A DNA stretch of 5,324 bases from Acidobacteriota bacterium (GTDB taxonomy: Bacteria; Acidobacteriota; Terriglobia; Terriglobales; Acidobacteriaceae): positions 1 to 5,324 of the forward strand of contig JAJZFE010000019.1 of NCBI GenBank assembly GCA_021798655.1. The letters are read 5' to 3'. The position numbers and the translations under genes are program-made. The notes under the pieces were generated by a model. It did no database searches, was not told where the DNA came from, and saw only the letters and a list, made by a program, of their open reading frames with translations. The number at the start of each line of letters is the position of its first letter. The stretch's first letter is position 1. Below are positions 1-4,743 of the stretch, in pieces.

Positions 1-398
1 GTCTCCTCCACAATCCGGTCCGCGTCGCCAAACTCCACATCGTGCGCCTGCAGCACGTCCAGGTACTCCGTCCGCAGCCGCGTCAGCGACTCCTCGCAGC
101 TCGCCGCAATCCGCTGCGCCGAAAAATCAAACTCCGCCGCGCCATACCGTCCGCACTTGGTCGCCAGCACCACCTTGTCGCGACGCCCCACCAGCGCCTC
201 GCCCAGCCGGCTCTCCGCCAGCGTCAACCCGTAGTACGGCGACACGTCGAACAGCGTCACCCCGCCGTCGATCGCCTCCTGCACCGCCGCCACCGCCTCG
301 CGCCCATCCACCTGGCCATACACATTGCCCAGCGGCGCCGCGCCAAACCCCAGCACGGATACCTGCATCCCCGTCCGCCCCAGCTCGCGATACTCCAT
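1..398 (-). CDS. Aldo/keto reductase, L-galactose/L-fucose 1-dehydrogenase type (N-terminal part, runs off left edge)
   Basis: The gene reads leftwards from an ATG at 396-398, and 132 complete codons are visible before the window ends; the family is usually about 310-340 residues. The protein is a TIM-barrel aldo/keto reductase. The expected catalytic tetrad is visible: Asp51 and Tyr56 in FDVSPYYG, Lys81 in ATKCGRY, and His119 in QAHD. The segments LGFGAAPLGNVYG, SPYYGLTLAE, TKCGRYGAAEFDFSAQR and HDVEFGDADRIVEET closely follow plant L-galactose dehydrogenase and related bacterial L-fucose dehydrogenases. These enzymes oxidise C1 of the L-sugar to the lactone with NAD(P)+ in the cytoplasm. The start is supported by a purine-rich GGGGAG eight bases upstream. 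It is divergent from the LacI-type gene, which implies joint regulation. The family call is firm; the exact sugar is inferred from similarity and from the FucP neighbour. Confidence 0.88.
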   Translation of the reverse strand, partial: MEYRELGRTGMQVSVLGFGAAPLGNVYGQVDGREAVAAVQEAIDGGVTLFDVSPYYGLTLAESRLGEALVGRRDKVVLATKCGRYGAAEFDFSAQRIAASCEESLTRLRTEYLDVLQAHDVEFGDADRIVEE

Positions 399-406
399 CG
401 CCACCG

Positions 407-412
407 CTCCCC
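407..412 (-). promoter_or_regulatory. Ribosome binding site of the aldo/keto reductase gene
   Basis: The minus strand reads GGGGAG here, eight bases before the ATG at 396-398. This fixes the start of the aldo/keto reductase, which then begins MEYRELGRTG as expected for the family. Confidence 0.6.
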
Positions 413-455
413 TGTTCTTCCTGAAATCGCAGCTCTGCTCGATGTGACTCTCGCT

Positions 456-485
456 ACAGTAAGCGTTACAGTAAATCGCAGTCAA
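456..485 (-). promoter_or_regulatory. Candidate sigma-70 promoter of the aldo/keto reductase gene
   Basis: On the minus strand TTGACT (480-485) is followed after 18 bases by TACTGT (456-461). The first matches the -35 consensus at 5 of 6 positions; the second keeps only the TA and final T of a -10 box. The predicted RNA start is near 449, about 50 bases before the start codon. The candidate operator lies between and over these boxes, as expected for a repressible promoter. Prediction from sequence only. Confidence 0.45.
457..475. promoter_or_regulatory. Candidate LacI-type operator (palindrome plus direct repeat)
   Basis: The centre is GTAA-GCG-TTAC (459-469), an inverted repeat around a central CpG, a common feature of LacI-family operators. 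The same stretch also contains TACAGTAA twice with a 12-bp period (455-462 and 467-474). On the minus strand it reads TTTACTGT, five bases, TTACTG. A near copy (TTTAGTGT, four bases, TTACTG) lies in front of the zinc dehydrogenase gene. The site sits between the -35 and -10 boxes of the aldo/keto reductase promoter and about 85 bases upstream of the repressor start. The adjacent LacI-type protein is the obvious candidate ligand, but binding is inferred. Confidence 0.5.
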
Positions 486-548
486 CCCGTTCGCCGCCCC
501 TCTGCATCCGCCCCTCGGAACACCCGCCTCCCACCGCCGCCAACGCTG

Positions 549-554
549 TATAGT
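549..554 (+). promoter_or_regulatory. Candidate -10 box of the LacI-type gene, close to the start codon
   Basis: TATAGT matches the -10 consensus at 5 of 6 positions and ends six bases before the ATG at 561. If used, transcription would begin at or next to the A of ATG, giving a leaderless mRNA; no Shine-Dalgarno sequence is visible. No -35 box is seen at the normal distance. An alternative plus-strand promoter is GTGACT (444-449), 17 bases, TACAGT (467-472), which would give a leader of about 80 bases. Confidence 0.4.
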
Positions 555-560
555 CCGTCT

Positions 561-1604
561 ATGGCTGCAAAGATGAAAGATATCGCCGAAGCCCTCGGCG
601 TCTCCCTCGTCACCGTCTCCAAGGCGCTGCGCGGACATCCCGACATCAGCCGCAGGACCCGCGAGCGCGTCGAGGCCAAGGTCAAAGAGCTCAACTACCG
701 CCCCAACCTCGCCGCGCGCTCCCTCGTCACCGGCCGCTCCTCGCTCATCGGCCTCATCGTCCCCGACCTCCTCCATCCCTTCTTCGCCGACATCGCCCGC
801 GGCCTCTCGCTCGCCCTCCGCGAACACGGCTACTTCCTCGTCCTCGCCTCCTCCGAAGAAGACCCCACGCTCGAACAGCAGGAGATCGAGCACGTCCTCG
901 CCCACCGCCTCGACGCCCTCGTCGTCGCCTCCTGCCAGACCGACGCCACCCACCTCGCCCGAACCCAGGCCGGCGAAACACCGCTCGTCCTCGTCGATCG
1001 CAGCTTCCCCGGCTTCTCCTCCCACTTCGTCGGCGCCGACGACTACACCGCCGGCAAGCTCGCCGCCGAGCACCTCCTCGACCTCGGCTGCAAACGCATC
1101 GCCCACATCCGCGGCGCGCAGAACAGCGCCGCCCTCCGCCGTCTCAAAGGCTTCGCCGACACCCTCCAGAAGCACAACCGCCCCCTGCTGCCCCGCTACC
1201 TCGTCACCACCCGCAGCGCCGACGTCGACGGCAAACGCCACGGCCACGCCGCCTTCTCCCAGCTCTGGAACCTGCCCCAGCCCCCCGACGGCATCTTCTG
1301 CTTCAACGACGTCATCGCCATCGGCGTCCAGACCGCGGCCGCCGAACTCGGCGCACGCATCCCCGAACAGGTCGCCCTCATCGGCTGCGGCAACCTCCAC
1401 TACGACGACGCCATCCGCGTCCCCCTCTCCAGCATCGACCAGCGCAGCAGCGAGATCGGCGCACGCGTCGCGCGACTCATCCTCGAACTCGTCGCCGAAG
1501 ACGCCACCACCCCCGCAAGACCCCGCGAGCACCGCCGCGTCATCCTGCAACCCCGCCTCGTCCCCCGCGCCTCCTCCACCAGACCGCGCTCCACCAAGCA
1601 ATAA
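561..1604 (+). CDS. LacI-family transcriptional repressor, probably for the L-sugar genes
   Basis: The protein has 347 residues, normal for the family. The N-terminal helix-turn-helix covers about residues 5-50 (MKDIAEALGVSLVTVSKALRG, then RTRERVEAKVKELNYRPN). The hinge helix follows at 49-55 (NLAARSL), with Leu55 at the position that wedges into the central CpG in LacI. The periplasmic-binding-protein-like effector domain starts at SLIGLIVPDLLHPFF (61-75). It contains VDRSFPGF (145-152), RRLKGF (193-198) and CFNDVIAIG (247-255), where Asp250 sits at the usual sugar-contact site. The common GFDD near the C-terminal lobe is replaced by GCGN (275-278). The last 30 residues are rich in Arg and Pro. 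ATG 561 was chosen because the domain begins there; the upstream in-frame extension is antisense to the aldo/keto reductase. Divergent placement suggests control of the catabolic genes and perhaps itself; the effector is unknown. Confidence 0.92.
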   Translation: MAAKMKDIAEALGVSLVTVSKALRGHPDISRRTRERVEAKVKELNYRPNLAARSLVTGRSSLIGLIVPDLLHPFFADIARGLSLALREHGYFLVLASSEEDPTLEQQEIEHVLAHRLDALVVASCQTDATHLARTQAGETPLVLVDRSFPGFSSHFVGADDYTAGKLAAEHLLDLGCKRIAHIRGAQNSAALRRLKGFADTLQKHNRPLLPRYLVTTRSADVDGKRHGHAAFSQLWNLPQPPDGIFCFNDVIAIGVQTAAAELGARIPEQVALIGCGNLHYDDAIRVPLSSIDQRSSEIGARVARLILELVAEDATTPARPREHRRVILQPRLVPRASSTRPRSTKQ

Positions 1605-1616
1605 CTCTCGCTCTCG

Positions 1617-1686
1617 TCTCTCCTAATCTCTTCTCTCCTAATCTCTTCTCTCGCAGTCTCTTCTCTCGTAGTCTCTTCTCTCGTAG
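1617..1686. repeat. 15-bp pyrimidine tandem repeat, one partial and four full units
   Basis: Full units lie at 1627-1641, 1642-1656, 1657-1671 and 1672-1686, with a 10-bp partial unit at 1617-1626. The consensus is TCTCTTCTCTCSTAR. The last two units are identical; the earlier ones differ only in the final four bases (CTAA or GCAG instead of GTAG). The array begins 13 bases after the stop codon of the LacI-type gene, so it would lie in its 3' untranslated RNA. The strand is nearly pure pyrimidine. Confidence 0.9.
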
Positions 1687-1729
1687 CTGAACAAGACCCA
1701 AGACCCCAAACAACCCCTGACTTTTTTTC

Positions 1730-1751
1730 GCGAGTTTCCGGCCAAACTCGC
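1730..1751. other. Perfect 8-bp inverted repeat (hairpin)
   Basis: GCGAGTTT (1730-1737) and AAACTCGC (1744-1751) are exact reverse complements around the loop CCGGCC. A T7 run (1722-1728) precedes it on the plus strand, so the U-run is on the wrong side for a plus-strand terminator, and on the minus strand it reads as A7. It may stabilise an RNA 3' end, but it is not a standard intrinsic terminator. Confidence 0.6.
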
Positions 1752-1759
1752 CCTGTCAA

Positions 1760-1790
1760 CCCCCAACCCCCCTCCCAAAACCCGTAACCC
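1760..1790 (-). other. G-quadruplex-capable tract on the minus strand
   Basis: The plus strand carries C-tracts of 5, 6, 3, 3 and 3 separated by 2, 1, 4 and 4 bases. On the minus strand these become five G-tracts of at least three with short loops, satisfying the usual G-quadruplex pattern. Any FucP read-through RNA would carry the G-rich version. Folding is predicted, not shown. Confidence 0.55.
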
Positions 1791-1856
1791 ATTCCTCCCA
1801 AACGACTTAACCACTCAAAACGAAAAACACATTTACCCCCGCTGGCTCGGTACAAT

Positions 1857-1921
1857 AGAAATAGAGCAAGAACAGAAAACAGAAATAGAGCAAGACGGGA
1901 GACGGGCAACCGGCCAACCGG
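1857..1921. repeat. Three consecutive short duplications
   Basis: AGAAATAGAGCAAGA occurs at 1857-1871 and again at 1881-1895 (24-bp period). It is followed by GACGGG twice (1894-1899, 1901-1906; 7-bp period) and CAACCGG twice (1907-1913, 1915-1921; 8-bp period). All copies are exact. The arrangement looks like successive local replication-slippage events in sequence under little constraint. Confidence 0.75.
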
Positions 1922-1996
1922 AAACGGTCTCTCAACCCCGGACCCCCAAAAATCGCCCCTAACCCCAATGTTTTGAATATTATGCCCGTAAAATCT

Positions 1997-2016
1997 CTGC
2001 AATCAATATTTTGCAG
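1997..2016. other. Small inverted repeat in AT-rich DNA
   Basis: CTGCAA (1997-2002) and TTGCAG (2011-2016) are perfect reverse complements with an 8-base AT-rich loop. There is no adjacent T-run long enough for a terminator. Significance is uncertain; it may belong to a dispersed extragenic element. Confidence 0.35.
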
Positions 2017-2062
2017 CCACTGCACCCCGTAACCTGTTGATTCCAGAGATCAAGCCAAAACA

Positions 2063-2086
2063 GGGGGGGGAGGGGGGGGTACCCCC
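2063..2086. other. Double G8 run and GGGGGTACCCCC palindrome at the end of the FucP gene
   Basis: Two runs of eight G (2063-2070 and 2072-2079) are separated by one A, then TA and five C. The last part is a perfect 12-bp palindrome (2075-2086) that overlaps the G of the FucP stop codon TAG. The G-runs could form a quadruplex on the plus strand. In the FucP mRNA this becomes C-runs directly after the stop, with a weak UGUUUUGG further on. It may act as the transcript end, but does not fit the standard terminator model. Confidence 0.55.
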
Positions 2087-3450
2087 TACAGCGTATGCGG
2101 AGCCGCCTCCACCGAGTGCCGGCTCACCGTCAGGTCCGTCAGCCTCGGCACCAGGAACGCGTACAGCGCCACCACCGCATAGCCCGCCGCCGGCAGCAGG
2201 TACCCCGACGCCAGGCTACCGGTCAGGCTCTTCATCCCGCCCATCAGCAGCGGAAAGAACGCCCCGCCGATGATCGCGATCACCAGCAGGCTGCCGCCCA
2301 GCTTCGTATCCTCGCCCAGGCCCTTCACCCCCAGCGCGAAGATCGTCGGATACATGATCGACATGAAGAAGCTCGTCGCCAGGATCGCCACGCCCCCGGC
2401 CATCCCCGGATGCGCCACGCCAAACGCCAGCAGCGCAATGTTCACCAGCGCATACAGCGCAGTCATCCGCGCCGGGCTGAACCGCCCCATCAACGGCGTA
2501 GAAACGATTCGGCCCAGCGAGAACGCAATCAGCGTCCCGGTCAACAGCCCGCCGGCCGCGCGGTCGCCCAGCGTCGTATACGTCCGCAGATACGGGATGA
2601 ACGTGCTCCACGTTCCCACCTGCGCGCCGACATAGAAGAACTGCGCCACCACCGCGAACATCAGCGTTGGCGTGCGAAACAGCCGCGCGTAGCTGCCCTT
2701 GCTGCTTCTGCTCGACGCACCCGCGTCCGCACCGCTATCCAGGCTTGCCGGAAACTTCGCCCGCGCGATGAACAGCGCCAGCACCAGCACCGCGATGCCC
2801 AGCACCACATACGTCGGCACCACGCGCAGAATCTCGCTGTGCAGATACGCCTCGTAGCTGCCCTGCTGCTTCATCGCGGCCACCTGTGCGGCCGTCTTCT
2901 CCACGCCGGAGAAGATAAACAGCGTCCCCGCAATCACGCCGACGATCGTGCCCGGCGGATTGAACGCCTGCGCAAAGTTCAACCGCCGCTCCGACGAAAG
3001 CGAATCGCCAAACTGCGCGACGAGCGGATTGGCCGCCGTCTCCAGGATCGACGCGCCGCTGCCCACCACAAACAGCGCCGCCAGAAACGCCGCATACTTG
3101 CCCACAATCGCCGCCGGCCAGAACAGCAGCGTGCCCACTCCAAACGTCAGCAGCCCGGTCACAATCCCGGCCTTGTACCCGAAACGCCGCATCAGAAACG
3201 CCGCCGGCGTAGCCATCACCGCATACGCCAGAAAGTTCGACGTCTGCACCAGCTGCGCCTGCAGCAGGCTCAGCTCAAAGCTCTTCCTGAACTGCTGCAC
3301 CAGAATGTCCGTGAGGTTGTTCGACATGCCCCACACGAAGAAGATCACCGTCGTCAGCCCGAACGCCAGCATGTATCCACGCGGAAACATGCTGCCGCCA
3401 ACCGCCTCGTGCGATGCGCTCGTACCCGCCGACCCGCTACCCTGATGCAT
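2086..3450 (-). CDS. fucP: FucP-family L-fucose/L-galactose:H+ symporter (MFS)
   Basis: With the start at 3450 the protein has 454 residues, close to the 438 of E. coli FucP, and shows about twelve hydrophobic segments. Family signatures include FFVWGMSNNLTDILVQQF (37-54), GYKAGIVTGLL, LFWPAA, ILETAANP (135-142), RLNFAQAFN (156-164), FFYVGAQVGTWS, SIMYPTIFALGVKGLGEDTK and IIGGAFFPLLMG. Asp48, Glu137 and Asn164 align with Asp46, Glu135 and Asn162 of the E. coli protein; the first two carry the coupled protons. A Ser/Ala-rich loop at about 236-252 marks the middle of the protein. FucP proteins import L-fucose and also L-galactose and D-arabinose across the inner membrane. A longer start at 3498 adds 16 polar residues but has no ribosome site, whereas ATG 3450 has GGAG seven bases upstream. 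It follows the zinc dehydrogenase on the same strand and is probably co-transcribed. Substrate within this L-sugar group is unproven. Confidence 0.9.
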   Translation of the reverse strand: MHQGSGSAGTSASHEAVGGSMFPRGYMLAFGLTTVIFFVWGMSNNLTDILVQQFRKSFELSLLQAQLVQTSNFLAYAVMATPAAFLMRRFGYKAGIVTGLLTFGVGTLLFWPAAIVGKYAAFLAALFVVGSGASILETAANPLVAQFGDSLSSERRLNFAQAFNPPGTIVGVIAGTLFIFSGVEKTAAQVAAMKQQGSYEAYLHSEILRVVPTYVVLGIAVLVLALFIARAKFPASLDSGADAGASSRSSKGSYARLFRTPTLMFAVVAQFFYVGAQVGTWSTFIPYLRTYTTLGDRAAGGLLTGTLIAFSLGRIVSTPLMGRFSPARMTALYALVNIALLAFGVAHPGMAGGVAILATSFFMSIMYPTIFALGVKGLGEDTKLGGSLLVIAIIGGAFFPLLMGGMKSLTGSLASGYLLPAAGYAVVALYAFLVPRLTDLTVSRHSVEAAPHTL

Positions 3451-3457
3451 GAATCCA

Positions 3458-3461
3458 CTCC
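3458..3461 (-). promoter_or_regulatory. Ribosome binding site deciding the fucP start
   Basis: The minus strand reads GGCGGAGTGGATTCATG; the GGAG lies seven bases before the ATG at 3448-3450. The upstream ATG at 3496-3498 has no comparable purine stretch, so the shorter protein is preferred. Confidence 0.65.
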
Positions 3462-3527
3462 GCCCTTGTTGCTCGTCGCTAAGTTGCTTTTCGCTCATAG
3501 GTGCAGATCACATCCAGTACATCCGCC

Positions 3528-3588
3528 TGTCATCTCGACCGAAGCCAGACAGCTTCATCGTCTGGCGCAGCGGAGAGACCCCCGCATT
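3528..3588. repeat. REP-like extragenic palindromic element
   Basis: This element lies between the zinc dehydrogenase and fucP genes. Its core is GCCAGAC (3544-3550) and GTCTGGC (3560-3566), a perfect 7-bp inverted repeat with a 9-base loop. It is flanked by TCTC (3533-3536) and GAGA (3575-3578), which extend it imperfectly. The ends, TGTCATCTCGACCGAAG and CAGCGGAGAGACCCCCGCAT, resemble a repeat I recall as common between genes in Acidobacteria; that is memory, not a search. A 10-bp palindrome CTGCCGGCAG (3589-3598) follows directly. In mRNA it could fold and protect or separate the two messages. Confidence 0.55.
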
Positions 3589-3632
3589 CTGCCGGCAGCT
3601 GCACAGTCCACTCCGCCGTCCGGCATGAGCAA

Positions 3633-4664
3633 CTACGCGAATTGAACCATAATCTTGGTGAACCTGGCCGGATTTGCGCTCCACTCTGCCAGAATCGCCG
3701 CCGCCTCTTCCGGTGCAACCACTGCGCTGATGGTCTCCTCCACAGGAAACCGTCCCGCTTCCAACATGCGGATCACCTCGCGGAAGTCCTCCGGCAGCGC
3801 GTTGCGACTGCCCAGGATGTCCAGCTCCTTCTGCACGAACAGCCGCGTCTCGTAGCTCACCGGCTCCTTCGCGTAGCCGATGTACACCACGCGCCCGGTG
3901 AACGCGACCTCTTCCACCGCGGCACGAAACGTCGCCGGCAAGCCGATCGCCTCGATCATCACGTCCGGCCCGGTTCCGGTGATCTCCACCAGCCGCGCGT
4001 GCAGGTCCTCGCTCTTGCTGTGGATCAGGTGCGACGCGCCCGCCTTGCGCGCCACCTCCAGCTTCGCGTCGTCCATGTCGATGGCGATCGTCCGCGCACC
4101 GCGAAACGCAGCCGCCGCAATCGCGCCCAGCCCAACGCCGCCGCAGCCGAAGACCGCAACCGTATCCTCCTTGGTGACGCGACCGCGAGCCACCGCGTGC
4201 GTGCCCACCGTCAACGGCTCCACCAGCGCCAGCTCCCGCAGCGTCAGGTTCGCGGTGTACAGCTTCTCGCGCGGCACGCGAATGTACTCGGTCATCGCGC
4301 CGTCGCGCTGCACGCCCATCGTCTGGTTGTGCTCGCACGCATTCACCCGACCGCGACGGCAGCTCGCGCACGCACCACAGCTTGTGTAGGGCGAAAGCGT
4401 CACCGCCGTTCCCGGCGCAAGCCCGCCGCCCTCCACCACCGTCGCCGCAACCTCGTGGCCCGGAACGCGCGGAAACGTCACCATCGCATTCGCACCGCGA
4501 AACGTCGTCAGGTCGGTGCCGCACATCCCCACCAGCGCGACGCGCAGCAGCACATCGTCCGCACCTGCCGCTGGAACCGGCCCCTCCACCACCCCGGCCA
4601 CTCCCGCAGACTGCATCTGAAACGTCTTCATCGCGCCGCTCTTCACTGTTTGCTCCAAAGCCAT
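3633..4664 (-). CDS. Zinc-dependent medium-chain dehydrogenase, L-galactonate/sorbitol dehydrogenase type
   Basis: From ATG 4664 the protein has 343 residues, normal for the family. The catalytic zinc ligands are Cys48 (GMCGTD), His70 and Glu71 (PGHE), with Glu149 (LVEPL) also conserved. The structural zinc is held by Cys96, Cys99, Cys102 and Cys110. The Rossmann fold shows [10 protein letters not shown] (172-181), and Asp196 at the end of the second strand suggests NAD+ rather than NADP+. The C-terminal [11 protein letters not shown] (284-294) strongly recalls E. coli LgoD/YjjN, which oxidises C5 of L-galactonate to D-tagaturonate. An alternative role is oxidation of 2-keto-3-deoxy-L-fuconate at C4. 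The start is uncertain: GTG 4667, GTG 4646 (with GGAG six bases upstream) and ATG 4631 (beginning MKTFQ, as many relatives do) are all possible. It has its own promoter and precedes fucP by 182 bp. Confidence 0.85.
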   Translation of the reverse strand: MALEQTVKSGAMKTFQMQSAGVAGVVEGPVPAAGADDVLLRVALVGMCGTDLTTFRGANAMVTFPRVPGHEVAATVVEGGGLAPGTAVTLSPYTSCGACASCRRGRVNACEHNQTMGVQRDGAMTEYIRVPREKLYTANLTLRELALVEPLTVGTHAVARGRVTKEDTVAVFGCGGVGLGAIAAAAFRGARTIAIDMDDAKLEVARKAGASHLIHSKSEDLHARLVEITGTGPDVMIEAIGLPATFRAAVEEVAFTGRVVYIGYAKEPVSYETRLFVQKELDILGSRNALPEDFREVIRMLEAGRFPVEETISAVVAPEEAAAILAEWSANPARFTKIMVQFA

Positions 4665-4677
4665 CACACTCGCTAAC

Positions 4678-4695
4678 TTTAGTGTTTACTTACTG
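4678..4695. promoter_or_regulatory. Candidate operator in front of the zinc dehydrogenase gene
   Basis: The plus strand reads TTTAGTGT, four bases, TTACTG. This matches the box at 457-475 in the aldo/keto reductase promoter at 7 of 8 and 6 of 6 positions, with a spacer one base shorter. It lies just downstream of the predicted -10 box, over the expected RNA start, a typical repressor position. It is less symmetrical than the first site, so binding by the same LacI-type protein is a hypothesis. Confidence 0.4.
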
Positions 4696-4702
4696 GCATT
4701 TG

Positions 4703-4732
4703 AACCTACCGGCGCAGCTTCGCGCTTGTCAA
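4703..4732 (-). promoter_or_regulatory. Candidate sigma-70 promoter of the zinc dehydrogenase-fucP unit
   Basis: On the minus strand a perfect -35 TTGACA (4727-4732) is followed after 18 bases by TAGGTT (4703-4708), a weak -10 with TA and the final T conserved. The RNA would start near 4696, about 30 bases before the gene. No comparable promoter was seen directly in front of fucP, which supports co-transcription. Confidence 0.5.
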
Positions 4733-4743
4733 CTGCAACGCGA

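Larger units (their letters stand above)
1605..2085. other. 481-bp non-coding gap between convergent genes
   Basis: This stretch separates the plus-strand LacI-type gene from the minus-strand FucP gene. I see no credible gene: open frames here encode only low-complexity or arginine/glutamate-rich strings. It is clearly poorer in G/C than the genes, with an AT-rich patch at about 1968-2013 and several homopolymer runs. It contains a 15-bp tandem repeat, a perfect 8-bp hairpin, a C-rich tract, stacked short duplications, a second hairpin and a double G8 run, listed separately. No canonical hairpin-plus-U-run terminator is present for either gene. Confidence 0.7.

Noticed and set aside
42..560. 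In-frame upstream extension of the LacI-type gene (173 extra residues, Arg/His/Pro-rich)
   Set aside because: It is antisense to the aldo/keto reductase and its promoter, has no domain, and the HTH domain begins at the ATG at 561.
1617..1686. CRISPR array
   Set aside because: The units are 15 bp and abut with no spacers, so this is a tandem repeat.
1722..1751. T7 run plus 8-bp hairpin as an intrinsic terminator
   Set aside because: The T-run precedes the hairpin on the plus strand and reads as A7 after it on the minus strand, so neither orientation gives a hairpin followed by U-run.
1400..2002. Minus-strand open frame with a REETTREETAREEIRREE-like repeat
   Set aside because: The repeat is simply the 15-bp tandem DNA repeat translated in frame; the frame overlaps the LacI-type gene end and has no recognisable domain.
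3528..3604. A GTG-started minus-strand peptide of about 24 codons after the zinc dehydrogenase, with a GGAG upstream
   Set aside because: Its sequence is just the REP-like element translated; there is no sign of coding selection.
2095..3645. Long plus-strand open frame of 516 codons
   Set aside because: It is a high-GC antisense shadow of the FucP gene, with Arg/His/Gln-rich low-complexity translation and no membrane or domain signal.
3501..4676. Long plus-strand open frame of 391 codons
   Set aside because: It is antisense to the zinc dehydrogenase, which has complete zinc and nucleotide-binding motifs on the minus strand.
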